Below the pieces are notes generated by a model. That model ran no database searches, was not told where the DNA came from, and was given only the letters and a program-made list of their open reading frames with translations. DNA of 64,000 nt from Pseudovibrio sp000156235 (GTDB lineage: Bacteria; Pseudomonadota; Alphaproteobacteria; Rhizobiales; Stappiaceae). The position numbers and the translations under genes were made by a program. This document shows positions 8,512 through 17,277 of the stretch, piece by piece. How positions within the stretch are numbered: position 1 is the first letter of the stretch; every line of letters starts with the position of its first letter. The stretch is from the NCBI RefSeq assembly GCF_000156235.1, contig NZ_DS996819.1, forward strand, positions 16,255 to 80,254, given 5' to 3'.

Positions 8512-8546
8512 AAAAAAGGCGCTTGCAAAATGCAAACGCCTTTTTT
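8512..8546. terminator. Bidirectional terminator after rpmG
   Basis: A near-perfect hairpin with AAAAAAGGCG and CGCCTTTTTT arms and an inner TTGCA/TGCAA pair lies 24 bases beyond the rpmG stop. A and T runs flank both sides, so it can end transcripts from either direction. Confidence 0.8.
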
Positions 8547-8569
8547 GAAAATTCAGCTGAAGCCAAGAC

Positions 8570-8737
8570 TTACTTGATCTTGGTTTCTTTGAACTCAACG
8601 TGTTTCTTTACGACTGGGTCGTACTTACGCTTCACCATTTTTTCGGTCATGGTGCGGGAGTTCTTTTTGGTCACGTAGAAGTAGCCGGTGTCCGCAGTGG
8701 ACTGCAGCTTGATCTTAATGGTGGTCGCCTTGGCCAT
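8570..8737 (-). CDS. rpmG: 50S ribosomal protein L33
   Basis: The 55-residue product begins MAKATTIKIKLQSTADTGYF and continues with TKKNSRTMTEKMVKRKYDP, which is bacterial L33 of the cysteine-free type (no CxxC zinc motif). It is a component of the large ribosomal subunit near the E site. The AAGGATCC stretch upstream of the ATG provides the ribosome site. It is followed by a strong terminator, and 162 bases separate it from the upstream MFS gene, so it probably has its own promoter. Confidence 0.95.
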   Translation of the reverse strand: MAKATTIKIKLQSTADTGYFYVTKKNSRTMTEKMVKRKYDPVVKKHVEFKETKIK

Positions 8738-8800
8738 CGCTAAGGATCCTGTCTGTTTTCGGCCTTTTGAAAGTGGCCGGTTGTTTTGTTTGTCCCGGTG

Positions 8801-8833
8801 GCACCCTCACACCTTCGCTTCGGGGTAGGGTGC
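8801..8833. other. Hairpin between the MFS gene and rpmG
   Basis: Arms GCACCCT (8801-8807) and AGGGTGC (8827-8833) enclose a partly paired loop. It lies 67 bases beyond the MFS stop and may mark its 3' end, although there is no T-run on the minus strand. Confidence 0.35.
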
Positions 8834-8899
8834 GCTTCCGGTGAAACTTTGGGAATTCAGCGCGCACATTACTAATCACAGGGCTAAAGTCAAGATGCA

Positions 8900-10081
8900 T
8901 TAGCGGGCTGCGCCCAGTCTTGTCCCCCTTATCAGGCATATAATTACGTATGCGCCCAAGAATCCTGCAAATACCAGTGGTAGTCCATTGGCTCCCCACG
9001 TGGAAAGAGCAAGACCCGTAGAGGCAGGTCCGACTAATTGTCCAATGGAGTACATGAGGACAAAGGCCGCATTTGCGGATGCCAGATTAGCGCCGTCAAA
9101 GCGTGCACCCAGATGTGTGAGGCCAACGGTGTAGAGGCCTGCAACCACGCCGCCCCAGACGAAGAGAAGGGCGCAAATGCCATAGAAACTGCCGGATATC
9201 GGGATCATGAGCAGCGCGCCGATAACGCCAAATGCACCGCAATAGATGAGCAGGTGGCGGCGGTTCATACGGTCCGACAGCATGCCTAAAGGGATCTGCA
9301 GCACCATGTTGCCAGCGGCCATTGCGGAGACGAGCAGGGTGGCTGTTTCTGCTGTCAGGCCGATTTTGAGGCCGAACAGAGGCAGCAGGGAGATGCCGGA
9401 TTGTTCCACAGCTCCAAAGACAAATCCCGCTAAGGTGGCAGCCGGAGCTATCCACAAAAAGGCGTAGAGCTTTGAAGTTGCTTTGCTTTCGATTCTCGGC
9501 GCTGCGTTGAAGCCGACGAGGACAGGCAGGGCAGCAATGATGATGCCAGCGCCAGCCAGAAGGAATGGAAGCGCGCCTGTTGTGCCAGCATAGGCAAGTA
9601 CCAGTGGGCCTGATGCAAATCCGAGCGCAAGCACTGTCGCATAGACGCCCATCAGGAAGCCTCTGTGTTTGGACGGTGCTAGTGCGTTGATCCAGAATTC
9701 TGAGAGAATGAAGGCGGAGGTGGTTGCGCCATGGAACAGCAGGCGCAGCGGAAACCATGCCCAGAAGTTTTCAAGCACAAAGAAGAAGGGCAGTGAGAAG
9801 CCGGCAACCAACAAGCTGATCAGGAGAGCCTGAGGTGTGCCCAGCTTACGGGCAAGATACGGACCGACTGGTGTGGCGACAATAGAGGCGACGCCGGAGA
9901 AGGCGGTGTTGATGCCGATCCAGGTGTCACTGATGCCGCGATACTCAAGCGTGAGTGCCAGAAGAGGAAGGCTTGCGGACAGGGAAAGACCAACAGCGGT
10001 AATCGCTGCGATGGCGGCAATGATGCCACGGACTTGTCTGGGGGAGAGGGAGCTGGCTAGCGTGCCCGATAACTGAACCAT
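8900..10081 (-). CDS. MFS transporter
   Basis: The 393-residue inner-membrane protein has about twelve hydrophobic segments arranged in two halves. The intracellular loop PVGPYLARKLGTPQ after helix 2 and GMLSDRMNRRHLL in the second half are the paired MFS loop motifs. The family contains sugar and drug exporters with this layout (YcaD/CmlA-like), but the substrate cannot be inferred. It stands alone between the Nudix gene and rpmG, with an extragenic repeat in the 225-bp space behind its start. Confidence 0.85.
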   Translation of the reverse strand: MVQLSGTLASSLSPRQVRGIIAAIAAITAVGLSLSASLPLLALTLEYRGISDTWIGINTAFSGVASIVATPVGPYLARKLGTPQALLISLLVAGFSLPFFFVLENFWAWFPLRLLFHGATTSAFILSEFWINALAPSKHRGFLMGVYATVLALGFASGPLVLAYAGTTGALPFLLAGAGIIIAALPVLVGFNAAPRIESKATSKLYAFLWIAPAATLAGFVFGAVEQSGISLLPLFGLKIGLTAETATLLVSAMAAGNMVLQIPLGMLSDRMNRRHLLIYCGAFGVIGALLMIPISGSFYGICALLFVWGGVVAGLYTVGLTHLGARFDGANLASANAAFVLMYSIGQLVGPASTGLALSTWGANGLPLVFAGFLGAYVIICLIRGTRLGAAR

Positions 10082-10175
10082 TTACACAACTGCATTCTGA
10101 GCTCGATACGAGCAAGTGATTTGCAGCATAATGAGCTCATATGCACTCGCACATCATGCATCAAATCATTTTCAT

Positions 10176-10222
10176 GCGCATATTCTTATCCGAAAACCTA
10201 AATCTCTTTTCGGGAATATGCT
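10176..10222. repeat. Extragenic palindromic repeat, copy 2
   Basis: Arms GCATATTC (10178-10185) and GAATATGC (10214-10221) frame the same TTATCCG-AAACC...TTTTCGGG core as copy 1 at 195-241. The arm differs from copy 1 by a C-to-T change matched by a compensating change in the partner arm. Confidence 0.7.
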
Positions 10223-10306
10223 GTAAATGCTTCTATCAGGAAAAGTGCAAGGCGCAACACATAGTATCGCAGTGATATATGTTTGTTGCGCCTTGGGTAT
10301 TCTGAA

Positions 10307-11068
10307 TTAGATTTCTTCGCGCGCGAAGCCGTCGTTCTTCCAGTAGTAGTATGGAACCGGACCATTCGGGGAAAGCTCAGGGTCTTTCGCCAGTCGGTTC
10401 TCCAAGTCTGTCAGAACAGCCAGAGTGATGCGTGGCAAGTCCAGCTCTTTGCATTGCTCGATTGGCAGCCACTGGAGTTCTTCCAGCTCTTCTGTCGGAC
10501 CGATGCCGGTTTCCAGCTTGTGCGCGATCTGGTCAGCCCAGACAGCAAAGAAGCGCGCGTCAAAGCGACGTGTTCTGCCTGGAGGAGTGATTGCACGTGC
10601 TACGAAGCGCAGTGGCTCAAGATCTGGCTGGATGCCCAGTTCGTCAAATGCTTCAAAACCCGGACCAACAGGTTCGCTGTTGCTCTCAGTTTTGGTGCCA
10701 ACGAAAAGGCCTGCTTCCTCATAGGTTTCGCGGATGGCGGCAATTGCCAGTGCGCGCAGGCGGCTTTCCGTTTTGATCTGCTTTTTGTCGTAGTTCAGTT
10801 TGGCCAGTACGTCCGGATGATAGTCGCGAACATATTTTACGCGGCTGTCTTCGGAATCAACGCGGCCGCCTGGGAACACGAACTTACCCGGCATGAACTT
10901 GTGCGCCATATGGCGTTTGCCCATGAGCAGGTGCAGGGAACCATCTTCCTTGCGATCCAGAATAAGCAGTGTGGAGGCGTCTTTCGGCCTCAATGGTTGA
11001 GCGCTCGGATCGTTGTTTTCTTCCGCTCGCTCAACTTTGACTTCTTTCGTCAGGTCTTCCGTGGACAT
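10307..11068 (-). CDS. Nudix hydrolase
   Basis: The 253-residue cytoplasmic protein carries the Nudix box as ALAIAAIRETYEEAGLFVG (central REXXEEXG kept) in the middle of the protein, after an N-terminal strand block LLILDRKEDGSLHLLMGKR. It should hydrolyse a nucleoside diphosphate linked to another moiety; the C-terminal half is longer than in minimal MutT proteins and resembles CoA or ADP-ribose type pyrophosphatases. The exact substrate is open. The start is three bases after the DUF983 stop, so the two genes are one transcript. Confidence 0.85.
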   Translation of the reverse strand: MSTEDLTKEVKVERAEENNDPSAQPLRPKDASTLLILDRKEDGSLHLLMGKRHMAHKFMPGKFVFPGGRVDSEDSRVKYVRDYHPDVLAKLNYDKKQIKTESRLRALAIAAIRETYEEAGLFVGTKTESNSEPVGPGFEAFDELGIQPDLEPLRFVARAITPPGRTRRFDARFFAVWADQIAHKLETGIGPTEELEELQWLPIEQCKELDLPRITLAVLTDLENRLAKDPELSPNGPVPYYYWKNDGFAREEI

Positions 11069-11071
11069 TCC

Positions 11072-11488
11072 TTACCTCTGATTGGCGCGTGTCGGGCCAA
11101 AACTAGGTGCTTTGCCTGCAGTTGCAAAGCCATCCATACGTAGCGCCCATTGCAAACCAACCAGAGCGCCCTTGATGGGGCGTAAGAAGGCGAGAGACAT
11201 GATGAGGGTCAAAGGCAGCCAGACAGCCATGTGAAGCCACATTGGCGGCACGTAGGCCATCTCTACCCACATGGCCAGCGCAACAACGACGTGGCCAACG
11301 ATAAAGATTGTGAAATAGGGCGGGGCATCATCCGCGCGGTGGTGGTGAAGCTCTTCACCACAGTTGTCGCAGGATTGCTTCACGCTCAGGTAGCCGTTGA
11401 AGATGGAGCCAACGCCGCAAGAAGGGCATTTGCAGCGCATACCGCGCAGCACCGCTTCTCCGGTATTCCGATCTTGATGGGTATTCAT
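11072..11488 (-). CDS. DUF983 membrane protein
   Basis: This 138-residue product has an N-terminal four-cysteine ribbon (CKCPSCG near residues 19-25 and CDNCG near 40-44) followed by DDAPPYFTIFIVGHVVV and two or three transmembrane helices, the hallmark of DUF983. The family is linked by context to cytochrome oxidase and heme-related genes elsewhere, but its biochemical role is unknown. Here it lies between rnr and the Nudix gene on the same strand, 47 bases after rnr. Confidence 0.85.
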   Translation of the reverse strand: MNTHQDRNTGEAVLRGMRCKCPSCGVGSIFNGYLSVKQSCDNCGEELHHHRADDAPPYFTIFIVGHVVVALAMWVEMAYVPPMWLHMAVWLPLTLIMSLAFLRPIKGALVGLQWALRMDGFATAGKAPSFGPTRANQR

Positions 11489-11535
11489 TTATACCTGCCT
11501 TTCCCGTCCCGTAAATGCAGGGGAGCGCACGTAAG

Positions 11536-13851
11536 TTACCTACGCTTCCGCTTATTTCCGTCTTTTGACCGGCGTAAACCTTTTGGCTTGCTTTTGTTTC
11601 TTGCTTGCCAACCCTTGTGCTTAGCAACCCGTCCCGCTGCCTCGCCCTTGGATTTGCCTTTCGACAACATTTCAAACCGCAAAGCCCCCGCAAATGGGGC
11701 GGCTTCTACCAGTTTGACCTGCACAGCATCACCAAGTTGGTAGGTTTCACCAGTTGCTCTGCCCACAAGGGCATGAGCTGATTCTACATATTCGTAGTAA
11801 TCCATACCAATGGTAGATGCAGGAATGAACCCGTCTGCGCCATTTTGTAGCAGCTTGACGAACATGCCTGATTTGGTCACTCCGGCAATTCGCCCGGAGA
11901 ATTCCGCACCAATCCGTTCGCACAGATAGAGAGCAATCAGGCGATCTATAGTCTCGCGTTCGGCCAGCATTGCCCGGCGTTCTGCGGCAGAAATCTCAGC
12001 TGCGATGGCTGGGAGCTTCTCTTCGATACCGTAGGGCAGGCCGTCATCTCCAAGGCCGAGGGCGCGGATGAGAGCGCGGTGCACTATCAAATCTGCATAA
12101 CGACGAATTGGAGATGTGAAGTGTGCATAACGTCGAAGGTTCAGGCCGAAGTGGCCGATGTTGTCGGCGTTGTACTCTGCCTGTGCCTGTGAACGTAGCA
12201 CGACCTCGGACACCATGGTCGCGCTGGCCGTGTCCTTGAACTTGTCGAGGATGTTGTTGAACACGGATGCGCGCAGGCCGCCAATGTGGGGTAGCTTGAC
12301 GTCCAAGGTGGAGAGGAAGTCCCGCAGGTTCTCCAGTTTTTCCGGCGTTGACGCGTCATGCACACGGTAGAGCAGGGCAGATTTGCGCTTCTCCAGTTCT
12401 TCAGCGGCCGCCACGTTGGCTTGAATCATGCACTCTTCGATGAGTTTGTGCGCATCCAGACGATCCGGGACGACGATCTGGTCCACGGTGCCGTCCTCTT
12501 TGAGCAGAATGCGGCGTTCCGGGATGTCCAGTTCCAGCGGCTGGCGCTTGTCACGACCACGCTTCAGGATCTCATAAGCTGCCCAGAGCGGTTGGAGAAC
12601 CGGTTCCAGAAGCGGTCCGGTGACATCGTCTGTGACGCCATCAATGGCTTTTTGAGCCTGCTGATAGGACAGCTTGGCTGCGCTGCGCATGATGACGCGG
12701 TGGAACGAGTGAGAGATCTTCTTACCGTTCTTGTCGAAGACCATCCGTGTCGCCATGGATGGGCGGTCTTCTTTTTCGCGCAGGGAGCACAGGTTGTTGG
12801 AGATGCGCTCTGGCAGCATCGGGATAACGCGGTCCGGGAAATAGACTGAGTTGCCACGCAGCAGTGCTTCCTTGTCCATCGGGGAACCGGGCGTCACGTA
12901 AGCTGCCACGTCTGCAATGGCGACGTAGACGATACAGCCGCCTTCGTTCTCTGGATTGTCGTCCAGCTGCGCGTAGACCGCATCGTCGTGGTCTTTTGCT
13001 GTTGCCGGGTCGATGGTGATCAGAGGGATCGCGCGCCAGTCTTCACGACCTTTGCTGCCGACAGGCTTGATGTTCTCAGATTCTGCGATCACCGCACCCG
13101 GGAACTCATTGCGAATGCCGTGGGTGTGGAGCGCGATTTCGGAGACAGCCATTTCTGAGGTGGTGGAGCCAAAGCGTTTGACGATGCGGCCACGCGGTGT
13201 GCCGTATCTGCCAACTTTGTGGACCTCCACTTTGACGAGGTCACCGTCTTCAGAATCCAGCAATTCACGCGGATCCACGTCGATCTCGCGCTGCTTACGG
13301 TCGACTGGTTCCAGCGTTGCGGCTTTGGTTGCCTTGTTGATGCGCAGGATGCCGAGGATGTCGGTGTCGTGGTTTTCAAGGCGCTTCATCACGCGCACGA
13401 CGTGCTCGGCTTCTGGTGATCCATCCAGATCATCCATCAGCTTTACGAGGGCGCGGTCACCAATACCCGGAACCGGGTTGAATTTATTTTTGTTCTTTTG
13501 CGGCAAGACGAGGACGTTCGGCGGCTCACCATGCTCTTCATCCCAGTTCATCGGAATGCCGAGGAGCTCACCGTCGCCAGTTCTGCCAGTTACTTTTACT
13601 ACGAAGACAGGAGGAAGGTCGCCCGGACGCAGCATGCGCTTCCGGCGTTTCTCGATGTGGCCGCTTTCGGCCAGATCTTTCAGCATTCGCTTGAGGGGGA
13701 TGCGCGCTGCGCCGACGATGCCAAAATGGCGGGCGATTTCGCGTTTGCCAGCTTTGCCGGGGTTGTCGGCAATAAACTTCAGAATGTCTTCGCGGGATGG
13801 CATCTCTGCCGGTCCCTTGTGTCTTTTTTCAGCGGCCTTTTTTCGGCTCAA
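11536..13851 (-). CDS. rnr: Ribonuclease R
   Basis: The 771-residue 3'-5' exoribonuclease degrades structured RNA and acts in RNA quality control. Order of domains: helical N-terminus (IADNPGKAGKREIARHFG), cold-shock OB folds, the RNB catalytic domain with ITIDPATAKDHDDAVYA supplying the metal-binding aspartates, an S1 domain (FSGRIAGVTKSGMFVKL), and a lysine/arginine-rich tail. The frame begins with TTG at 13851; an ATG at 13803 (MPSREDILKF) with AAGGG upstream is an equally fair start. It lies 95 bases downstream of topA on the same strand. Confidence 0.93.
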   Translation of the reverse strand: MSRKKAAEKRHKGPAEMPSREDILKFIADNPGKAGKREIARHFGIVGAARIPLKRMLKDLAESGHIEKRRKRMLRPGDLPPVFVVKVTGRTGDGELLGIPMNWDEEHGEPPNVLVLPQKNKNKFNPVPGIGDRALVKLMDDLDGSPEAEHVVRVMKRLENHDTDILGILRINKATKAATLEPVDRKQREIDVDPRELLDSEDGDLVKVEVHKVGRYGTPRGRIVKRFGSTTSEMAVSEIALHTHGIRNEFPGAVIAESENIKPVGSKGREDWRAIPLITIDPATAKDHDDAVYAQLDDNPENEGGCIVYVAIADVAAYVTPGSPMDKEALLRGNSVYFPDRVIPMLPERISNNLCSLREKEDRPSMATRMVFDKNGKKISHSFHRVIMRSAAKLSYQQAQKAIDGVTDDVTGPLLEPVLQPLWAAYEILKRGRDKRQPLELDIPERRILLKEDGTVDQIVVPDRLDAHKLIEECMIQANVAAAEELEKRKSALLYRVHDASTPEKLENLRDFLSTLDVKLPHIGGLRASVFNNILDKFKDTASATMVSEVVLRSQAQAEYNADNIGHFGLNLRRYAHFTSPIRRYADLIVHRALIRALGLGDDGLPYGIEEKLPAIAAEISAAERRAMLAERETIDRLIALYLCERIGAEFSGRIAGVTKSGMFVKLLQNGADGFIPASTIGMDYYEYVESAHALVGRATGETYQLGDAVQVKLVEAAPFAGALRFEMLSKGKSKGEAAGRVAKHKGWQARNKSKPKGLRRSKDGNKRKRR

Positions 13852-13946
13852 TGTATCTCATCCAGTGCAGCTTATTGGCTGCGAAAAGGGGCTCCCGATG
13901 ATCGGAAGCCCTCGTGTTTCGTTATCCGGAGAGTAACGGGGGGATC

Positions 13947-16742
13947 TTAACCCTTCTTCGCGTTGATCAGCTCAATTGCCTGTTCGCGGGTTACCGTCTC
14001 CGGGTCTGTTCCTTTTGGCAGGGAGACGAACTCCTTGCCCCATTTGATCCGGACACCGAGGCGGCCACTGTCACGCAGCTCCATCGCTCCACCATCCGGA
14101 TGGTCGCCAAATTCTTTCAGTGCCCCTTTAGGCGCTGCTTTCTTGGCAGTTGTTTTCTTTGCAGCTGCCTTCTTAGCAGGTGCTTTTTTCTTTCCTTTGG
14201 TTGCTGCTTTTGTGTTCACAAGCTCAATGGCCTGTTCCAGCGTGACAGCTTCCGGTGCAACGTCCTTTGGCAGGGTTGCGTTGATCTTCTCCCACTTCAC
14301 GTATGGGCCGTAACGACCGCTGTATACGTTGATGGCGCCGCCATCCGGGTGGTCGCCCAGCTCTTTGAGTGGTTTTGCAGCAGCTCCGCGGCCTCCACCC
14401 TTCGCGCGCTTTTCAGCAAGCAGGGTTACGGCGCGGTTGATGCCGACAGAGAAGACTTCGTCCGGGCTATCCAGGTTGGCGTAGGTGCCATCGTGCAGGA
14501 CGAACGGACCGAAACGGCCCAGACCTGCGGAAATGGTCTTGCCATCTTCCGGGTGTGTGCCGACTTCGCGTGGCAGGGAAAGAAGCTGAAGAGCTTTTTC
14601 CAGATCCAGATCGGCAACGCTCCAGCCGCGTGGCAGGGAAGAGCGCTTTGGTTTTGCTTCTTCGCCCAACTGTACATATGGACCAAAACGGCCAGTACGC
14701 AAGGAGACTTCCAAACCAGTTTCCGGATCGATACCCAGAACCTGTGGTCCATCCGCTGCTGCACCTGCATCAGAATCTCCACCAGAGGTGAGCTGACGGG
14801 TGTAATCGCAGTGTGGTGGGTTCTCGTTTGGCTCTTTGCCGTCTTTTTTGTCTTTGTTGTAGTTGGAGCAGCCAACAAACGCGCCGAAGCGGGAGACTTT
14901 CAAAGACAGGCGACCGGTATCACACTTCGGACACTTGCGTGGATCCGAACCATCTTCCTTATCCGGGAAGACGTGTGCTTTGAGGGTTTCGTTCAGAGCA
15001 TCCAGCACTTCTGTGTTAGAGCGCTTGATCACCTCATCACAAATTTCGTGGAACGGGTTCCAGAAGTCACGCAAAACGGCTTTCCACTCCAGATCACCGG
15101 CTGAAATCTTGTCGAGCTGGTCTTCAAGGCTCGCTGTGAAGTCGTACTCCACATAGCGGTTGAAGAAGTCCTCAAGGAATGCCGTTACCAGACGGCCTTT
15201 GTCCTGTGGGATCAGGCGCTTTTTGTCTAGTTCTACATAACCGCGATCACGCAGGGTCTGCAGTGTTGCAGCATATGTGGACGGACGGCCAATGCCGAGC
15301 TCTTCCATCTTCTTCACCAATGTTGCTTCGGTGAAGCGTGGTGGAGGTTCAGTGAAGTGCTGGTTGGCTTCAATGCCTTTGCGACCAAGGCTGTCGCCTC
15401 GTGTCATTGGTGGTAGGCGCTTGCTTTCCTCGTCTTCCTCATCATCTTTACCTTCCTGATAAAGGGTGAGGAAGCCGTCGAAGCGAACAACAGAGCCAGA
15501 TGCGCGCAGGGCAGCTTTCTTAGCGCCGTTTACAGCATCAATGTCTACTGTGGTGCGTTCCAGAACGGCAGATTCCATCTGGGAGGCGATGGTACGCTTC
15601 CAGATCAGCTCGTAAAGGCGTGCGCCGTCTTCGTCGAGGAACTTTGCCATGTCACGTGGGTGACGGGTCAGATCAGTCGGGCGGATCGCTTCGTGCGCTT
15701 CCTGAGCGTTTTTCGCTTTGGAAGAGTACATACGCGGCTTTTCAGGCACGTACTCATCGCCATAACGGGATGCGATAACACCACGGGCGCTTGTAATAGC
15801 TTCCTGAGCGATCTGCACACCATCTGTACGCATATAGGTGATCAAGCCGGTTGTTTCACCGCCAATGTTGGCACCTTCATAAAGCTTCTGCGCAACCTGC
15901 ATGGTGCGCGCTGCTGCAAAGCCGAGCTTACGGGAAGCTTCCTGCTGAAGGGTGGAGGTGGTGAACGGCGCGTATGGATTGCGGCGCTGTGGCTTGCTCT
16001 CAACGTTAGAAACCTGGAAGCTTGCTCCATCAAGCATCTGCTTGATTGTAGTGGCTTCCTGCTCGTTCTTAATGTCGAGACGTGTGATCTTCTGGCCGTC
16101 AAAGCCTGTCAGGCGTGCCTGTACCGGAGCGTTTTCCGGTGTGTTCAGGTTTGCCAGAATGGACCAGTATTCCTGTGACTGGAATGTTTCAATCTCGTTC
16201 TCGCGCTGGCACACAAGGCGCAGTGCAACAGATTGCACGCGACCTGCGGAGCGAGCGCCCGGTAGCTTGCGCCACAGAACAGGAGAGAGGGTGAAACCTA
16301 CCAGATAATCCAGTGCGCGGCGGGCCAAATAAGCATCGACAAGCGGCTCATCCAGTTCGCGCGGATTTTTCATCGCTTCCAGAATGGAACTTTTGGTGAT
16401 CGCATTGAAGACCACGCGCTCAATCTTCTTGTCCTTCAGGACGCGTTTCTTTTTCAGAACTTCCAAGACGTGCCAGGAAATGGCTTCCCCTTCGCGATCG
16501 GGGTCAGTTGCGAGAATAAGGCGGTCAGCCTCCTTCACCGCGCTGGCGATTTCCGACAGGCGCTTTTGAGATTTGGAATCCACAGACCAGGACATGGCAA
16601 AGTCGTCGTCCGGCAATACGGAGCCGTCCTTCGGAGGCAGGTCGCGCACATGGCCGTAGGACGCCAGAACTGTATAGTCCTTGCCCAGATATTTGTTGAT
16701 GGTCTTGGCTTTCGCCGGTGATTCCACAATGACTACGTTCAT
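13947..16742 (-). CDS. topA: DNA topoisomerase I
   Basis: This 931-residue type IA topoisomerase relaxes negative supercoils. The Toprim start MNVVIVESPAKAKTINKYLG, the acidic ATDPDREGEAISWHV, and the active-site tyrosine in GLITYMRTDG are intact. One four-cysteine zinc motif is seen (CPKCDTG...FVGCSNY, the last ligand being the C of CDYTR). It is followed by four repeats of the GRFGPYVQLG type typical of alphaproteobacterial enzymes, and a lysine/alanine-rich linker. The ATG at 16742 matches the conserved start; the frame extends upstream without other support. Confidence 0.95.
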   Translation of the reverse strand: MNVVIVESPAKAKTINKYLGKDYTVLASYGHVRDLPPKDGSVLPDDDFAMSWSVDSKSQKRLSEIASAVKEADRLILATDPDREGEAISWHVLEVLKKKRVLKDKKIERVVFNAITKSSILEAMKNPRELDEPLVDAYLARRALDYLVGFTLSPVLWRKLPGARSAGRVQSVALRLVCQRENEIETFQSQEYWSILANLNTPENAPVQARLTGFDGQKITRLDIKNEQEATTIKQMLDGASFQVSNVESKPQRRNPYAPFTTSTLQQEASRKLGFAAARTMQVAQKLYEGANIGGETTGLITYMRTDGVQIAQEAITSARGVIASRYGDEYVPEKPRMYSSKAKNAQEAHEAIRPTDLTRHPRDMAKFLDEDGARLYELIWKRTIASQMESAVLERTTVDIDAVNGAKKAALRASGSVVRFDGFLTLYQEGKDDEEDEESKRLPPMTRGDSLGRKGIEANQHFTEPPPRFTEATLVKKMEELGIGRPSTYAATLQTLRDRGYVELDKKRLIPQDKGRLVTAFLEDFFNRYVEYDFTASLEDQLDKISAGDLEWKAVLRDFWNPFHEICDEVIKRSNTEVLDALNETLKAHVFPDKEDGSDPRKCPKCDTGRLSLKVSRFGAFVGCSNYNKDKKDGKEPNENPPHCDYTRQLTSGGDSDAGAAADGPQVLGIDPETGLEVSLRTGRFGPYVQLGEEAKPKRSSLPRGWSVADLDLEKALQLLSLPREVGTHPEDGKTISAGLGRFGPFVLHDGTYANLDSPDEVFSVGINRAVTLLAEKRAKGGGRGAAAKPLKELGDHPDGGAINVYSGRYGPYVKWEKINATLPKDVAPEAVTLEQAIELVNTKAATKGKKKAPAKKAAAKKTTAKKAAPKGALKEFGDHPDGGAMELRDSGRLGVRIKWGKEFVSLPKGTDPETVTREQAIELINAKKG

Positions 16743-17034
16743 TGATTTCCTGGCTTTCGCGTAAATCTCGTCTTGGAATTGATAAATCAAAAACCGTTTT
16801 ATGAGTCGAACCGACACAATCTCGGATGACTTCGCGGCTGTCAAATGGCCTTTTCAGATCAATTGGTCAAGAGCGGAAAAGCCACTCCCTTAATTTTCCT
16901 TGGGTCATATTTTGGTTGTGCTTGATAAAATATACAACCTAAGGTAATTGCATTAGTTGCTATAACCCTCAGATTGCAAAGCGCTTTTTGCCATGTGAGG
17001 CTTGTGTCATGGTTGCATAAGAAGGTTAAAAAGC

Positions 17035-17265
17035 TTGCGTAAATACCCGTTGCCGAAAAATGACAGAACAATCGAAACTCACGATGTGGCCGAGTACTGC
17101 GCCAAAATGTGTCGTGAATTGAGTGACATGGCGCGAACACACAGGTTGGATCTGCTTGGGTACTTATTGCTGCTTGCGCAGAAGGAAGCGGAAGCGCGGT
17201 CTGGCAAAGCTTCAGAGGAAGAAGAGCCCCCCGAGCTGGCCGATGCAGCTTTAGAAGCGGAGTGA
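17035..17265 (+). CDS. Small conserved helical protein of unknown function
   Basis: A plus-strand frame of about 76 residues lies in the space between topA and dprA, both on the other strand. The core ETHDVAEYCAKMCRELSDMARTHRLDLLGYLLLLAQKEAEA looks like a genuine helical protein with an acidic tail rather than noise. There is no ATG at the 5' end; TTG at 17035 with GAAGG nine bases upstream was chosen, and TTG at 17002 is also open. I cannot name a family with certainty. It resembles small uncharacterised proteins seen beside topA/dprA in related genomes. Confidence 0.6.
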   Translation: MRKYPLPKNDRTIETHDVAEYCAKMCRELSDMARTHRLDLLGYLLLLAQKEAEARSGKASEEEEPPELADAALEAE

Positions 17266-17277
17266 TCACCCACATTA

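Noticed and set aside
12358..12849. Plus-strand frame inside rnr
   Set aside because: It lies wholly within the RNB catalytic domain of rnr and is explained by codon bias.
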